DNA of 47,268 bases from an uncultured Oscillospiraceae bacterium (GTDB lineage: Bacteria; Bacillota; Clostridia; Oscillospirales; Acutalibacteraceae). The DNA is taken from NCBI GenBank assembly GCA_900552225.1, contig URYX01000001.1, positions 1 to 47,268 of the forward strand, in the 5' to 3' direction. A model generated the notes under the pieces. The model had not been told where the DNA came from. It did not search any database and was given only the letters and a program-made list of their open reading frames with translations. Below, piece by piece: positions 38,697 through 46,413 of the stretch; within the stretch, counting starts at the first letter, position 1, and each line of letters opens with the position of its first letter. The position numbers were made by a program, and so were the translations under genes.

Positions 38697-40751
38697 ATGA
38701 ATCAGAGGCTGAACCCGCTGTTTACCCCCTGGAAGATCGGAAGCTGTGAGATCAAAAACCGCATCGTACTGACCAGTATGGGCGGAACGGATCTGTTCGG
38801 ATGGATGGAGAAGAACCATTTTGACCGGGACGGCGCGCGCTTTATTCTGGAGGTGGCGCAGAACAATGTCGGTCTGGTGCTGCCGGGCTGCCAGCCGGTG
38901 TACAACCCCATGTTCGGACAGTGGCTGTACAAAAACAAGAAGATGTACCGCGACCTGAAGGAATGGATGCCCGAATTCCATAAGACGGGTGCCAAGCTGT
39001 TTGTGCAGCTGACGGCGGGCTTCGGACGCTCCTTTACCGTCAGCTCCATGATGGAGACCCTGTATACCAATAAGCTCCTGCGCGCGGTCAGTAAGCCGTT
39101 TATGGATCTGGATAAGATCACGGCGACGGCCAGCCCGTCCCCCAACCGCTGGTCGGATAAGGTGCCCTCCCGCGCCATGACGGTGGAGGAAATTCACGAA
39201 TTCGTGGAGGCCTTCGCCAAGACCGCCCGGCTGCTGCAGGAGGCAGGCGTGGACGGCGTGGAGGTGCACGCGGTGCACGAGGGCTACCTGCTCGATCAGT
39301 TTACGCTCGGCTATGTCAATAAACGCACCGATGAGTACGGCGGCTCCTTTGAAAACCGCTATCGCTTCCCCGTGGAGATCGTACAGGCCATCAAGAAGGC
39401 CTGCGGCAAGGAGTTCCCCGTGTCGCTGCGCTACAGCGTCATCTCCAAGACCAAGGGCTTCCGTCAGGGCGCGCTGCCCGGCGAGGAATACACCGAGGTC
39501 GGCCGTGCAATGGAGGAATCCGAAAGGGCGGCCAAATACCTGCAGGACGCGGGCTACGACTGCCTGAACTGCGACAACGGCACCTACGATGCCTGGTACT
39601 GGGCACACCCGCCGATCTATATGCCGGAAAACTGCAACCTGGCCGACGTGGAGCATATCCGGCAGTTTGTGGACATCCCCGTGGTCTGCGCCGGCCGGCT
39701 GGATCCGGAGGTCGCGGCCGATGCGGTGGCGGCCGGAAAGCTGGACGGCGCGGGCTTCGCGCGCCGGTTCCTGGCGGATACCGCCTGGGTGACCAAGCTC
39801 ATGGAGGACCGCCCGGAGGACATCCGTCCCTGCATCCTGTGCCATAACGGCTGCTTCAACATGTGTCATTATAAGGGTGTGCCGAACGATCAGGACCTGT
39901 CGGACAGCCTGCATCTGTCGCGCTGCGCCGTCAACGCAGAGACCATGCAGTGGAGCAAGCACTATATCCGTAAGACCTCCTCACCGCAGACCGTACATAT
40001 CGTCGGCGGCGGTATCGGCGGCATGGAGGCGGCCCGCGTGCTGGCGCTGCGCGGGCATCACCCCGTGATTCACGAAAAGAGCGGTGAGCTCGGCGGAGCC
40101 TTTATCCCCGCGAGCGCGGAATCCTATAAGGGCAAGCTGCGCGACCTGCTGTGCTGGTATCGCCGTCAGATGGAGCAGCTCGGGGTCGAGGTGCATCTGA
40201 ACGAGGAAATTCAGGATACCGCCGCGTTCGGTGGCGCCCCGGTCATTGTGGCCACCGGCGCTGTCCCGCGCCTGCTGCGGCGCGTGCCGGGCTATGAGCG
40301 GATGATCGAGGCGTGCGACTTCCTGCGCGGTCATGAGGTCGGGGAGACGGTGGCTGTCATCGGCGGTGGACTGACCGGCTCGGAAATCGCCTATGAGCTG
40401 GCGCTGCAGGGCAAAAAGCCCCTCATCGTGGAGATGAAGGACGATCTGATCAGCCAGAAGGGCGTATGCCTTGCCAACTCCTCCTATCTCCGGGAGTGGT
40501 TCGCCCTGCATCAGGTGCCGGTCTATCTGGAGACCGCCCTGAAGGAGGTGCGCCCCGGCGAGATTGTCTGCACCGATAAGTCCGGAGCCGAGCTGACGAT
40601 TCCCTGCGACTCGGTCATCAGCTGTGCCGGCTATATCCCGGCGCCGCTGACCGCCAAGGGCAGGCGCGTGCATTTCGTCGGAGACTGCCGCGCGGTCGGC
40701 AACCTCCGCTCCGTAATCTGGAACGCCTATGAAACGGCGATGAAAATCTGA
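38697..40751 (+). CDS. Old-Yellow-Enzyme-type FMN/FeS/FAD enoate reductase
   Basis: The 684-residue protein has the architecture of 2,4-dienoyl-CoA reductase, BaiCD/BaiH and related NADH:flavin oxidoreductases. Residues 1-~370 form the FMN barrel: FTPWKIGSCEIKNRIVLTSM, EAGVDGVEVHAVHEGYLLDQ, NKRTDEYGGSFENRYRF. Cysteines for a 4Fe-4S cluster are in CILCHNGCFNMC (~379) and a later SRCAVN. FAD and NAD(P)H Rossmann motifs are HIVGGGIGGMEAARVLALRG (~433) and VAVIGGGLTGSEIAYELALQ. Such enzymes reduce an activated carbon-carbon double bond using NAD(P)H. The usual catalytic Tyr/His pair was not placed with certainty; AVHEGYL stands where many relatives have SAHGYL. It is co-transcribed with the aconitase X subunits. 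Confidence 0.92.
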   Translation: MNQRLNPLFTPWKIGSCEIKNRIVLTSMGGTDLFGWMEKNHFDRDGARFILEVAQNNVGLVLPGCQPVYNPMFGQWLYKNKKMYRDLKEWMPEFHKTGAKLFVQLTAGFGRSFTVSSMMETLYTNKLLRAVSKPFMDLDKITATASPSPNRWSDKVPSRAMTVEEIHEFVEAFAKTARLLQEAGVDGVEVHAVHEGYLLDQFTLGYVNKRTDEYGGSFENRYRFPVEIVQAIKKACGKEFPVSLRYSVISKTKGFRQGALPGEEYTEVGRAMEESERAAKYLQDAGYDCLNCDNGTYDAWYWAHPPIYMPENCNLADVEHIRQFVDIPVVCAGRLDPEVAADAVAAGKLDGAGFARRFLADTAWVTKLMEDRPEDIRPCILCHNGCFNMCHYKGVPNDQDLSDSLHLSRCAVNAETMQWSKHYIRKTSSPQTVHIVGGGIGGMEAARVLALRGHHPVIHEKSGELGGAFIPASAESYKGKLRDLLCWYRRQMEQLGVEVHLNEEIQDTAAFGGAPVIVATGAVPRLLRRVPGYERMIEACDFLRGHEVGETVAVIGGGLTGSEIAYELALQGKKPLIVEMKDDLISQKGVCLANSSYLREWFALHQVPVYLETALKEVRPGEIVCTDKSGAELTIPCDSVISCAGYIPAPLTAKGRRVHFVGDCRAVGNLRSVIWNAYETAMKI

Positions 40752-40767
40752 GAAAGGCGGGAAAACC

Positions 40768-42054
40768 ATGACATATACGATGAAGCTGACCGAGGAGCAG
40801 GAGGCCATCCTGAACGGCAGCCGCGGCGAGACCATGGCCAAGGTAATGGAGACGCTGGTGCGCTACGGCGAGCTGTTCGGCGCCGATGAGATGGTGCGTG
40901 TGACGAGCCGGTATAACCACCTGGTCACCTCCTTCGGACTGAAGGCGCTGGCCCCCGTGTACGCACTGATGGATCAGCTGATTGAGGCCGGCGCCGTATC
41001 GGAGCAGAAATTCTCCGCCGATCCGCGGCCGCTCGACAGCCGCGTCCCGAGCAGTCTCCTGCAAAACCTGGTGTTTAAGAAATTCATGTACACCAAGCAG
41101 GACTTTTATGAGGAGCAGCTTGCGAAGCTCGGCCTCATGGATAAGGATGCCTTCACCTGCACCTGCTACATGAAGGAGGTCGGCAACACACCGGAAAAGG
41201 GGGACATCCTCTCATGGTCGGAGTCGTCCGCCGTGGTGTATGCCAACTCGGTGCTCGGCGCGCGCTGCAACCGCAACTCCGGCATCATTGACCTCATGGG
41301 CTCGATCGTCGGCTATGTGCCGTCGTTCGGTCTGCTGAAGGACGAGGGGCGCAGGGCCGACTGGATCGTGGAAATCCGCACCGAGAAGAAGCCGGAGGCG
41401 CAGCTGCTCGGCTCGGCCATCGGCATGAAGGTGATGGAGGACGTACCCTATATCCGCGGCCTGGACCGCTTCCTCGGCAGCGGACTCAGCGAGGAGACCA
41501 AAACCTATCTCAAGGATTTCGGAGCGGCGACTGCCTCCAACGGCGCCGTCGGACTGTACCATGTGGAGAACATCACACCGGAGGCGGTGGAGCAGGGCGA
41601 GAGCCTGATCCGCGAAAACGCCAGGGTCTACGTGATCGACGACGCGGAGCTGCAGCGCGTGTACGACAGCTATCCCGTGATCTGGAAGAATAAGAACGCC
41701 AGGCCGAGGCTGTGCTTTATGGGATGTCCGCATATGAGCCTGCAGCAGCTGACAGAATGGACGGAGAAAATCGAGGCCGGCCTGAAGGAATCCGGCTGCA
41801 GCCGCGTGACCGTGCCGACCGTCTTTACGGCCGCCCCCGCTGTGCTCAAGGCCTTTGAGCAAACGCCCTATGCGGAGCGCCTGAAAAAGACCGGCGTGAT
41901 CACGAGCTATATCTGCCCGCTGATGTATATGAACAACCCGCTGAGCACCAGTATGCCGGTAATCACATCGAGCAACAAGCTGCGTACCTATACCAGCGCC
42001 CGCTACTACACGGACGATGAAATCCTCGCGCAGATTACGAAGGAGGAGCGGTAA
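40768..42054 (+). CDS. Aconitase X large (catalytic) subunit
   Basis: The 428-residue protein matches the AcnX/DUF521 family: LTEEQEAILNGSRGETMAKV, AFTCTCYMKEVGN, then SWSESSAVVYANSVLGARCN and RNSGIIDLMGSIVGYVP with DEGRRA. FMGCPHMS follows near 320. The cysteines in CTCYM, GARCN and MGCPH are candidate FeS ligands. Known AcnX enzymes are dehydratases: cis-3-hydroxy-L-proline dehydratase in bacteria, and phosphomevalonate dehydratase in archaea. The substrate here cannot be read from the sequence. The small subunit follows one base after the stop, and an enoate reductase precedes it by 16 bases. Confidence 0.9.
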   Translation: MTYTMKLTEEQEAILNGSRGETMAKVMETLVRYGELFGADEMVRVTSRYNHLVTSFGLKALAPVYALMDQLIEAGAVSEQKFSADPRPLDSRVPSSLLQNLVFKKFMYTKQDFYEEQLAKLGLMDKDAFTCTCYMKEVGNTPEKGDILSWSESSAVVYANSVLGARCNRNSGIIDLMGSIVGYVPSFGLLKDEGRRADWIVEIRTEKKPEAQLLGSAIGMKVMEDVPYIRGLDRFLGSGLSEETKTYLKDFGAATASNGAVGLYHVENITPEAVEQGESLIRENARVYVIDDAELQRVYDSYPVIWKNKNARPRLCFMGCPHMSLQQLTEWTEKIEAGLKESGCSRVTVPTVFTAAPAVLKAFEQTPYAERLKKTGVITSYICPLMYMNNPLSTSMPVITSSNKLRTYTSARYYTDDEILAQITKEER

Positions 42055-42055
42055 C

Positions 42056-42499
42056 ATGAAAATTTTCAAGGGACGGGTCGTAGCCGCCGGAAACGTGACG
42101 GCGGAGGCCCTGGTATCGCACGGCGGACTCAATACGCTGGCTTCGTTTCAGAAGGCCCTGCAGTTCGGAGATAAAAAGGCCACCTGCGGGGATCAGAATA
42201 ACCCCGATCTGTACGGAAAGCAGATGCTCGGCCGGGCGCTGTGCCTGCCGCGCACCATCGGCTCCACGACGGGCGGCCTGGTGCTCTACTGCGCCTGCGC
42301 CATGAAGCGCCAGCCGGCCTGTCTGCTGTTCTCCGAGCCGATCGATTCCCTGGCGGCCGCCGGCGCCATTCTGTCGGATGTGTGGCTGGAGGGAACACCG
42401 CTTCCGGTCATCGACAGCCTCGGAGAGGAGTTCCTTGATTACGTCCGGGACGGCATGACCGTCACCGTGCACGAGGACGGTACGGTGGAGATTCGCTGA
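42056..42499 (+). CDS. Aconitase X small (swivel) subunit
   Basis: A 147-residue DUF126-type swivelling domain: FKGRVVAAGNVTAEALVSHG, FGDKKATCGDQNNPDLYGK, then LCLPRTIGSTTGGLVLYCAC. The GSTTGG loop corresponds to the phosphate/carboxylate-binding Gly-Ser loop of aconitase swivel domains. Start ATG 42056 follows AAGGAGGAG inside the end of the large subunit gene; the genes are one base apart. In AcnX families the two subunits are either separate, as here, or fused. It completes the predicted dehydratase. A bidirectional terminator follows. Confidence 0.9.
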   Translation: MKIFKGRVVAAGNVTAEALVSHGGLNTLASFQKALQFGDKKATCGDQNNPDLYGKQMLGRALCLPRTIGSTTGGLVLYCACAMKRQPACLLFSEPIDSLAAAGAILSDVWLEGTPLPVIDSLGEEFLDYVRDGMTVTVHEDGTVEIR

Positions 42500-42560
42500 C
42501 CGCGCTGCCGCATCCGCAAAGTCCCCGCCCAGGCCGGGTTTCTCCCGCGCCCATATGCCA

Positions 42561-42596
42561 AAAAACGCATCGGCCGCCGTCGGTCGATGCGTTTTT
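42561..42596. terminator. Bidirectional terminator between aconitase X and phosphotransferase genes
   Basis: AAAAACGCATCG pairs with CGATGCGTTTTT over 12 bp with a 12-base loop, and both strands end in T-runs. It separates the + strand aconitase X operon from the convergent - strand kinase-like gene. Confidence 0.93.
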
Positions 42597-42640
42597 GGTG
42601 TATCTGTATTTTTCCTGTTCCCCATAGCTCCACAGCCCTT

Positions 42641-43537
42641 TCACGGCGCCTCCGCCCGCAGAATCTCCTTGGCCAGTGTCCCGGCATGGCGCGCATACCA
42701 CCCGTCCTCGTCCTCGTCGGCCTCGATAAACTCCACATATTCGTTCAGAACCGCCAGCCGGATATCGCGGATGTACTGCGGATAGTCGGGCTTTTCCTTC
42801 AGCCGCTCATATACCCCGTCCAAAAACAGCCGCTTCTGCGGTCGGGTCATGAAAAACGGGAAGGTGGCTCGGTTCTCCGTGGCGTGCGCGATGAACCGCG
42901 CAATATCCAGACTGTAGGGCATAATGCCGCCGAAGCCCCAGTCGATCAGATATACCCTGCCGCCCCGTCCGATAGCATTCCACTGCAGAAAATCGCCGTG
43001 GGACAGGGTACGCGGACAGACCTCCTGCCGCTCCAGAAAGAGCCGATAGGCGCGCCCAATCACCGGCTCGTCCTGGATATATTTTCCGCGCCGGCGGATT
43101 CTTTCCCAGTATACGTCAAATCGCTCCGTGTCGGGATGCCCCCAGAAGCCGTTCTGAATCTGCGCGAGACTCTCGGCTGCCGCCCGGGCTGCCTCCTTTG
43201 TCATCTCCCTGAGATCGTGCCCCGCGATGTATTCGGTCAGAATCCAGACGTCCGAACCGTCCGCGCGGGAGCCGTAAAACGCGGGAGCCGCAAAATCCTG
43301 CCGGCGGAGATACCGCTCATAGTTGTCGGCCTCCCGCCGCGAGGTCTTTTTCAGAATGCGGTCGCCGCCCGCGGAACTCAGCCGGTATACGTCGTACTTC
43401 CTGCAGTCCCCGGCCTCCTCGCCGTACTGCTCACAGATTCTGCGTACATTCCCAAAGACGGTGCCGGGCAGAATCTCCTCAGCTCTGCGCAGTATTTCGC
43501 CGCCCTCGATCGCCTGTTCAAACGTTCCGATTTCCAT
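42641..43537 (-). CDS. Aminoglycoside-phosphotransferase-family small-molecule kinase
   Basis: A 298-residue protein starting at MEIGTFEQ, where GGAGG lies five bases upstream; the frame extends further but through the region near the tRNA. APH-type kinase features are LKKTSRREADNYERYLRRQ (Lys and helix C region), the ILTEYIAGHDL hinge, the catalytic loop LSHGDFLQWNAIG (HGDxxxxN) and VYLIDWGFGGIMP (metal Asp). Relatives phosphorylate aminoglycosides, choline, homoserine, fructosamine or other small molecules. An aromatic-rich C-terminus (DYPQYIRDIRLAVLNEYVEF) gives no clue to substrate. It lies downstream of tRNA-Leu on the same strand. Confidence 0.85.
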   Translation of the reverse strand: MEIGTFEQAIEGGEILRRAEEILPGTVFGNVRRICEQYGEEAGDCRKYDVYRLSSAGGDRILKKTSRREADNYERYLRRQDFAAPAFYGSRADGSDVWILTEYIAGHDLREMTKEAARAAAESLAQIQNGFWGHPDTERFDVYWERIRRRGKYIQDEPVIGRAYRLFLERQEVCPRTLSHGDFLQWNAIGRGGRVYLIDWGFGGIMPYSLDIARFIAHATENRATFPFFMTRPQKRLFLDGVYERLKEKPDYPQYIRDIRLAVLNEYVEFIEADEDEDGWYARHAGTLAKEILRAEAP

Positions 43538-43607
43538 AGGTGCCTCCGTTCGGATTGAGTGGTCCTGTCTGCTGCCGCATAAGAGGCCAAAGCGGGGGGA
43601 GAAGCGA

Positions 43608-43641
43608 AAGCCGGCAGGTATCACAGGGTACCTGCCGGCTT
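43608..43641 (-). terminator. Hairpin after tRNA-Leu
   Basis: A perfect 13-bp stem (AAGCCGGCAGGTA with TACCTGCCGGCTT) starts two bases past the tRNA CCA end on the - strand, followed by TTTCGCTTCTC. It is probably the tRNA terminator; read-through could feed the kinase gene starting at 43537. Confidence 0.7.
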
Positions 43642-43642
43642 A

Positions 43643-43729
43643 TGGTGCCGCTGACGAGACTTGAACTCGTACAGCATTGCTGCCGAGGGATTTTAAGTCC
43701 CTTGTGTCTGCCGATTCCACCACAGCGGC
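43643..43729 (-). tRNA. tRNA-Leu (anticodon UAA)
   Basis: An 87-base class II tRNA including encoded CCA. The acceptor stem is GCCGCTG/CAGCGGC with discriminator A. The anticodon arm is AGGGA-CTTAAAA-TCCCT, and a long variable arm and the T loop (GTTCAAG) follow. It reads the UUA and UUG leucine codons, which are rare in GC-rich genomes. Confidence 0.96.
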
Positions 43730-43747
43730 AAGAAACGGTGTGCCTCT

Positions 43748-43776
43748 ATCATAGGCTATTTCCGCCGCCGTGTCAA
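43748..43776 (-). promoter_or_regulatory. Promoter of tRNA-Leu
   Basis: On the - strand TTGACA and TATGAT are separated by 17 bases, with the -10 ending 18 bases before the tRNA 5' end. Confidence 0.88.
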
Positions 43777-43939
43777 GATGACAAACGGGTTATTTTCAAA
43801 AAAATGAAAAAAGCCCCGCATTGCGGCGGAAAACCGCAGCCGGGCCGTATAAACCGCCGGCGGCGGCGCACACTAAGAGTGAAGGTGCGCGGCGGATGCA
43901 GAATCCTGCGGCGACTGCAGGATTTACTTAAAAAAAGAA

Positions 43940-43968
43940 TTGCATTTTTGCACGCGGTGTGGTATCAT
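43940..43968 (+). promoter_or_regulatory. Promoter of murA
   Basis: TTGCAT and TATCAT are separated by 17 bases. The -10 ends 40 bases before the murA start, with AAAGGAGGAG in the leader. Confidence 0.75.
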
Positions 43969-44008
43969 AGAGTACACGTATTCTATGATAAAAAGGAGGA
44001 GTAGGCAT

Positions 44009-45295
44009 ATGGGAAAATACCGGATCCAGGGCGGCCGCCGCCTGTGCGGTACGGTGTCTGTCGGCGGAGCCAAAAATGCCGGTGTGGCCATTCTGCCCGC
44101 CGTGGTGCTGGCGGACGACATCTGCCGGATTGAGAATATTCCGAATATTTCCGATGTGCTGACCTCGCTGGATATATTGGAAGCACTGGGTGCACGCATT
44201 CGCCGCATCAATGCCACGACCGTGGAAATCGATCCCCGGACGATTTCTACCCATATCGTGCCGCATGAACTGGCGCGGCATATGCGTGCTTCCTATTATT
44301 TTCTCGGTTCCCTGCTCGGCCGCTTCGGCGTGGCGCGTGTTTCGATGCCCGGCGGCTGCAATTTCGGGGTGCGTCCGATCGACCAGCATCTGAAGGGGTT
44401 TACAGCATTGGGGGCCGTGGTGCCTCCCGTGATCGAAAACGGCATGATTGAGGCGAGCGCCCGCCAGCTTCTCGGCAATTCGATTTATCTGGACATGGTG
44501 TCCGTCGGCGCCACGATCAATATCATGCTGGCGGCGGTCAAGGCGCGCGGCATCACGATTATCGAGAACGCCGCCAAGGAGCCGCATATCGTGGATCTTG
44601 CGAACTTCCTCAACTCCATGGGGGCGGACATCCGCGGAGCCGGTACGGACGTCATCAAAATCTGCGGCGTACAGCACCTGCACGGGACGGAATACGCCAT
44701 CATCCCGGATCAGATCGAGGCCGGGACCTATATGGCGTGCGCGGTGGCGACCGGCGGCGACGTGCTGCTGAAGAACGTGATTCCGAAGCACCTGGAGTCC
44801 ATCTCCGCCAAGCTGCAGGAGATGGGCGCGGAGATCACGGAGGTGGAGGACACGCTGCGCGTCCGCATGAACGGCCGCATCCGCCACTGCAACGTCAAGA
44901 CGATGCCGCACCCCGGCTTCCCGACGGACATGCAGCCGCAGATTTCGGTGCTGCTCGCCCTCAGCGACGGGACAAGCATTGTGACGGAAAACATCTGGGA
45001 TAACCGGTTCCGCTATGTGGACGAGCTGCGCCGCATGGGCGCTCAGGCGCAGGTGGACGGCAAGATCGCGGTGTTCCAGGGCGTGGATCATTTCACGGGT
45101 GCTCCGGTGCGTGCGTTGGATCTGCGTGCCGGTGCCGCGGTGACGATTGCCGGCCTGGCCGCCGTCGGCCAGACGGAGATCGAGGATATTTACCATATCG
45201 AGCGCGGCTATGAGAACTTCGTGGAAAAGCTGCAGGGGATCGGAGCGGATATCCGCCGTATCGAGGAGGCCGACCCCTTTGCCCTGCGGGCCTGA
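44009..45295 (+). CDS. murA: UDP-N-acetylglucosamine 1-carboxyvinyltransferase
   Basis: A 428-residue enzyme that transfers enolpyruvate from PEP to UDP-GlcNAc, the first committed step of peptidoglycan synthesis. Motifs are GRRLCGTVSVGGAKNAGVAI (catalytic Lys-Asn), LARHMRASYYFLGSLLGRFG, then VSMPGGCNFGVRPIDQH with the reactive Cys that fosfomycin attacks. Near the end are HPGFPTDMQPQ, VTENIWDNRFRYVDELRRMG, DLRAGAAVTIAGLAA and IERGYENFVEKL. Start ATG 44009 is set by AAAGGAGGAG; the open frame upstream includes the promoter. Length and all key residues are normal, so it should be active and fosfomycin-sensitive. Confidence 0.96.
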   Translation: MGKYRIQGGRRLCGTVSVGGAKNAGVAILPAVVLADDICRIENIPNISDVLTSLDILEALGARIRRINATTVEIDPRTISTHIVPHELARHMRASYYFLGSLLGRFGVARVSMPGGCNFGVRPIDQHLKGFTALGAVVPPVIENGMIEASARQLLGNSIYLDMVSVGATINIMLAAVKARGITIIENAAKEPHIVDLANFLNSMGADIRGAGTDVIKICGVQHLHGTEYAIIPDQIEAGTYMACAVATGGDVLLKNVIPKHLESISAKLQEMGAEITEVEDTLRVRMNGRIRHCNVKTMPHPGFPTDMQPQISVLLALSDGTSIVTENIWDNRFRYVDELRRMGAQAQVDGKIAVFQGVDHFTGAPVRALDLRAGAAVTIAGLAAVGQTEIEDIYHIERGYENFVEKLQGIGADIRRIEEADPFALRA

Positions 45296-45392
45296 TCGGA
45301 AACCGATGCAGAGACTGCCGCAAACGGCGCAGTGCCTTGCTGCTTTTGCCTTGGCCCTGCGCCGGTTTTTGCAGCCTTTCTTGACAGTCTCA

Positions 45393-45425
45393 GGCGGGCG
45401 AAAGCCCGCCATTTGCTTTATTTTT
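45393..45425 (+). terminator. Terminator after murA
   Basis: GGCGGGC-GAAA-GCCCGCC, a GNRA-capped 7-bp stem, is followed by ATTTGCTTTATTTTT. It ends ~35 bases before the next start; a weak TATAAC (-10-like) at 45440-45445 could restart transcription for the next gene. Confidence 0.85.
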
Positions 45426-45461
45426 GTATTATTTACGGTATAACGGAAAGGAACACGGGCC

Positions 45462-46247
45462 ATGGCGGGATTTTGCCCCTTGTTTTCGGGCAGCAGCGGT
45501 AACTGTACCTACATAGCGGCCGAGGGAACCGGGCTGCTGATCGACGCGGGAGTCAGTGCCCGGCGTATCGAGCAGGCCCTGACGGCGCACGAGATCGATC
45601 CGCGCTCGGTGGCGGCGATTGCCGTGACGCATGAGCACAGCGATCATATTGCGGGCCTGCGGGTGCTGTGCAAGCGGTACGGCTACCGCCTGATTGCCTC
45701 GGAGGGAACTCTGCGCGGAGTGGCCAAGGCCGGAATCCCGGTGTCCTCGGAGGATGTGATCGGCCCGGAGGGGGTCACGGTCGGCTCGCTGCAGCTCCGT
45801 GCGTTCCCGACACCGCACGATACCCCGGAGAGCACCGGATACGCGGTGACGCTGCCGGACGGCCGCCGGGTGGCCGTGGCGACGGATATGGGGCATATGA
45901 CGGAGCGCATCCTGCAGGAGCTGTGCGGCTGCGACGCAGTGCTGATCGAATCCAACCACGATGTGTGTATGCTGAAAAACGGGCCGTACCCGTATGTCCT
46001 CAAGCAGAGGATCCTGAGCGAGCGGGGCCACCTGTCGAACGAGGCCTGCGATGCGGCGCTGCCCGCATTGGTGCAGAGCGGAGTCAAGTATCTCTACCTC
46101 GGCCACCTGAGCCGGGAAAACAATCGGCCGGAGCTGGCCTATCGGGCCGCCAAGGAGGCGCTGCAGCGCGCGGGAATCCGTGTCGGAACGGACTGCCGCC
46201 TCGGGGTGGCGCCGCCGGAGGCCGCCCTGCCGACCCTGTGGCTGTAG
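45462..46247 (+). CDS. yycJ: MBL-fold metallo-hydrolase, YycJ/WalJ type
   Basis: The 261-residue protein closely follows YycJ as I know it. It contains FSGSSGNCTYIAAEGTGLLI with DAGVSARRIEQAL, the metal motif VTHEHSDHIAGLRVL, AVATDMGHMTERIL, IESNHDVCMLKNGPYPYVLK, RILSERGHLSNEACD, and LYLGHLSRENNRPELA. In Bacilli this protein is encoded with the WalKR cell-wall regulators and is described as an exonuclease-like double-zinc enzyme linked to DNA or cell-wall homeostasis. Here it follows murA rather than walKR. All metal-binding His/Asp motifs are present. Confidence 0.93.
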   Translation: MAGFCPLFSGSSGNCTYIAAEGTGLLIDAGVSARRIEQALTAHEIDPRSVAAIAVTHEHSDHIAGLRVLCKRYGYRLIASEGTLRGVAKAGIPVSSEDVIGPEGVTVGSLQLRAFPTPHDTPESTGYAVTLPDGRRVAVATDMGHMTERILQELCGCDAVLIESNHDVCMLKNGPYPYVLKQRILSERGHLSNEACDAALPALVQSGVKYLYLGHLSRENNRPELAYRAAKEALQRAGIRVGTDCRLGVAPPEAALPTLWL

Positions 46248-46256
46248 CCCCTTCGC

Positions 46257-46288
46257 CCCCGCCATGCTGCCGCCCCGCCATGCTGCCG
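46257..46288 (+). repeat. Two tandem copies of a 16-bp repeat
   Basis: CCCCGCCATGCTGCCG occurs twice, head to tail and without mismatch, immediately after the yycJ stop codon. It lies in a C-rich spacer. The copies are identical, so the duplication is recent or maintained. Confidence 0.85.
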
Positions 46289-46310
46289 CCCCCGGCGCCG
46301 CGCCCTTTTT

Positions 46311-46354
46311 GCTCCCTCTGACGAGGGAGCTGTCGGCGCAGCCGACTGAGGGAG
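46311..46354. repeat. Compound palindromic intergenic element
   Basis: GCTCCCTC/GAGGGAGC (46311-46330, loop TGAC) is followed by GTCGGC/GCCGAC (46332-46346, loop GCA) and a closing GAGGGAG. The last heptamer can alternatively pair with the first CTCCCTC to enclose the whole element. The pattern matches a short palindromic repeat I recall between genes of many gut Clostridia. It lies between convergent genes and may act as a transcription stop or a mobile miniature repeat. Confidence 0.65.
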
Positions 46355-46413
46355 AGAAAAGCCAAAACGCCACTCACGACAAGCCCGCCGTCTCCGTCCG
46401 TCGGCCGGCAGCC

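Noticed and set aside
45381..45386. TTGACA as a promoter for the metallo-hydrolase gene
   Set aside because: The position for its -10 falls inside the GGCGGGC/GCCCGCC terminator stem and has no TATAAT-like sequence.
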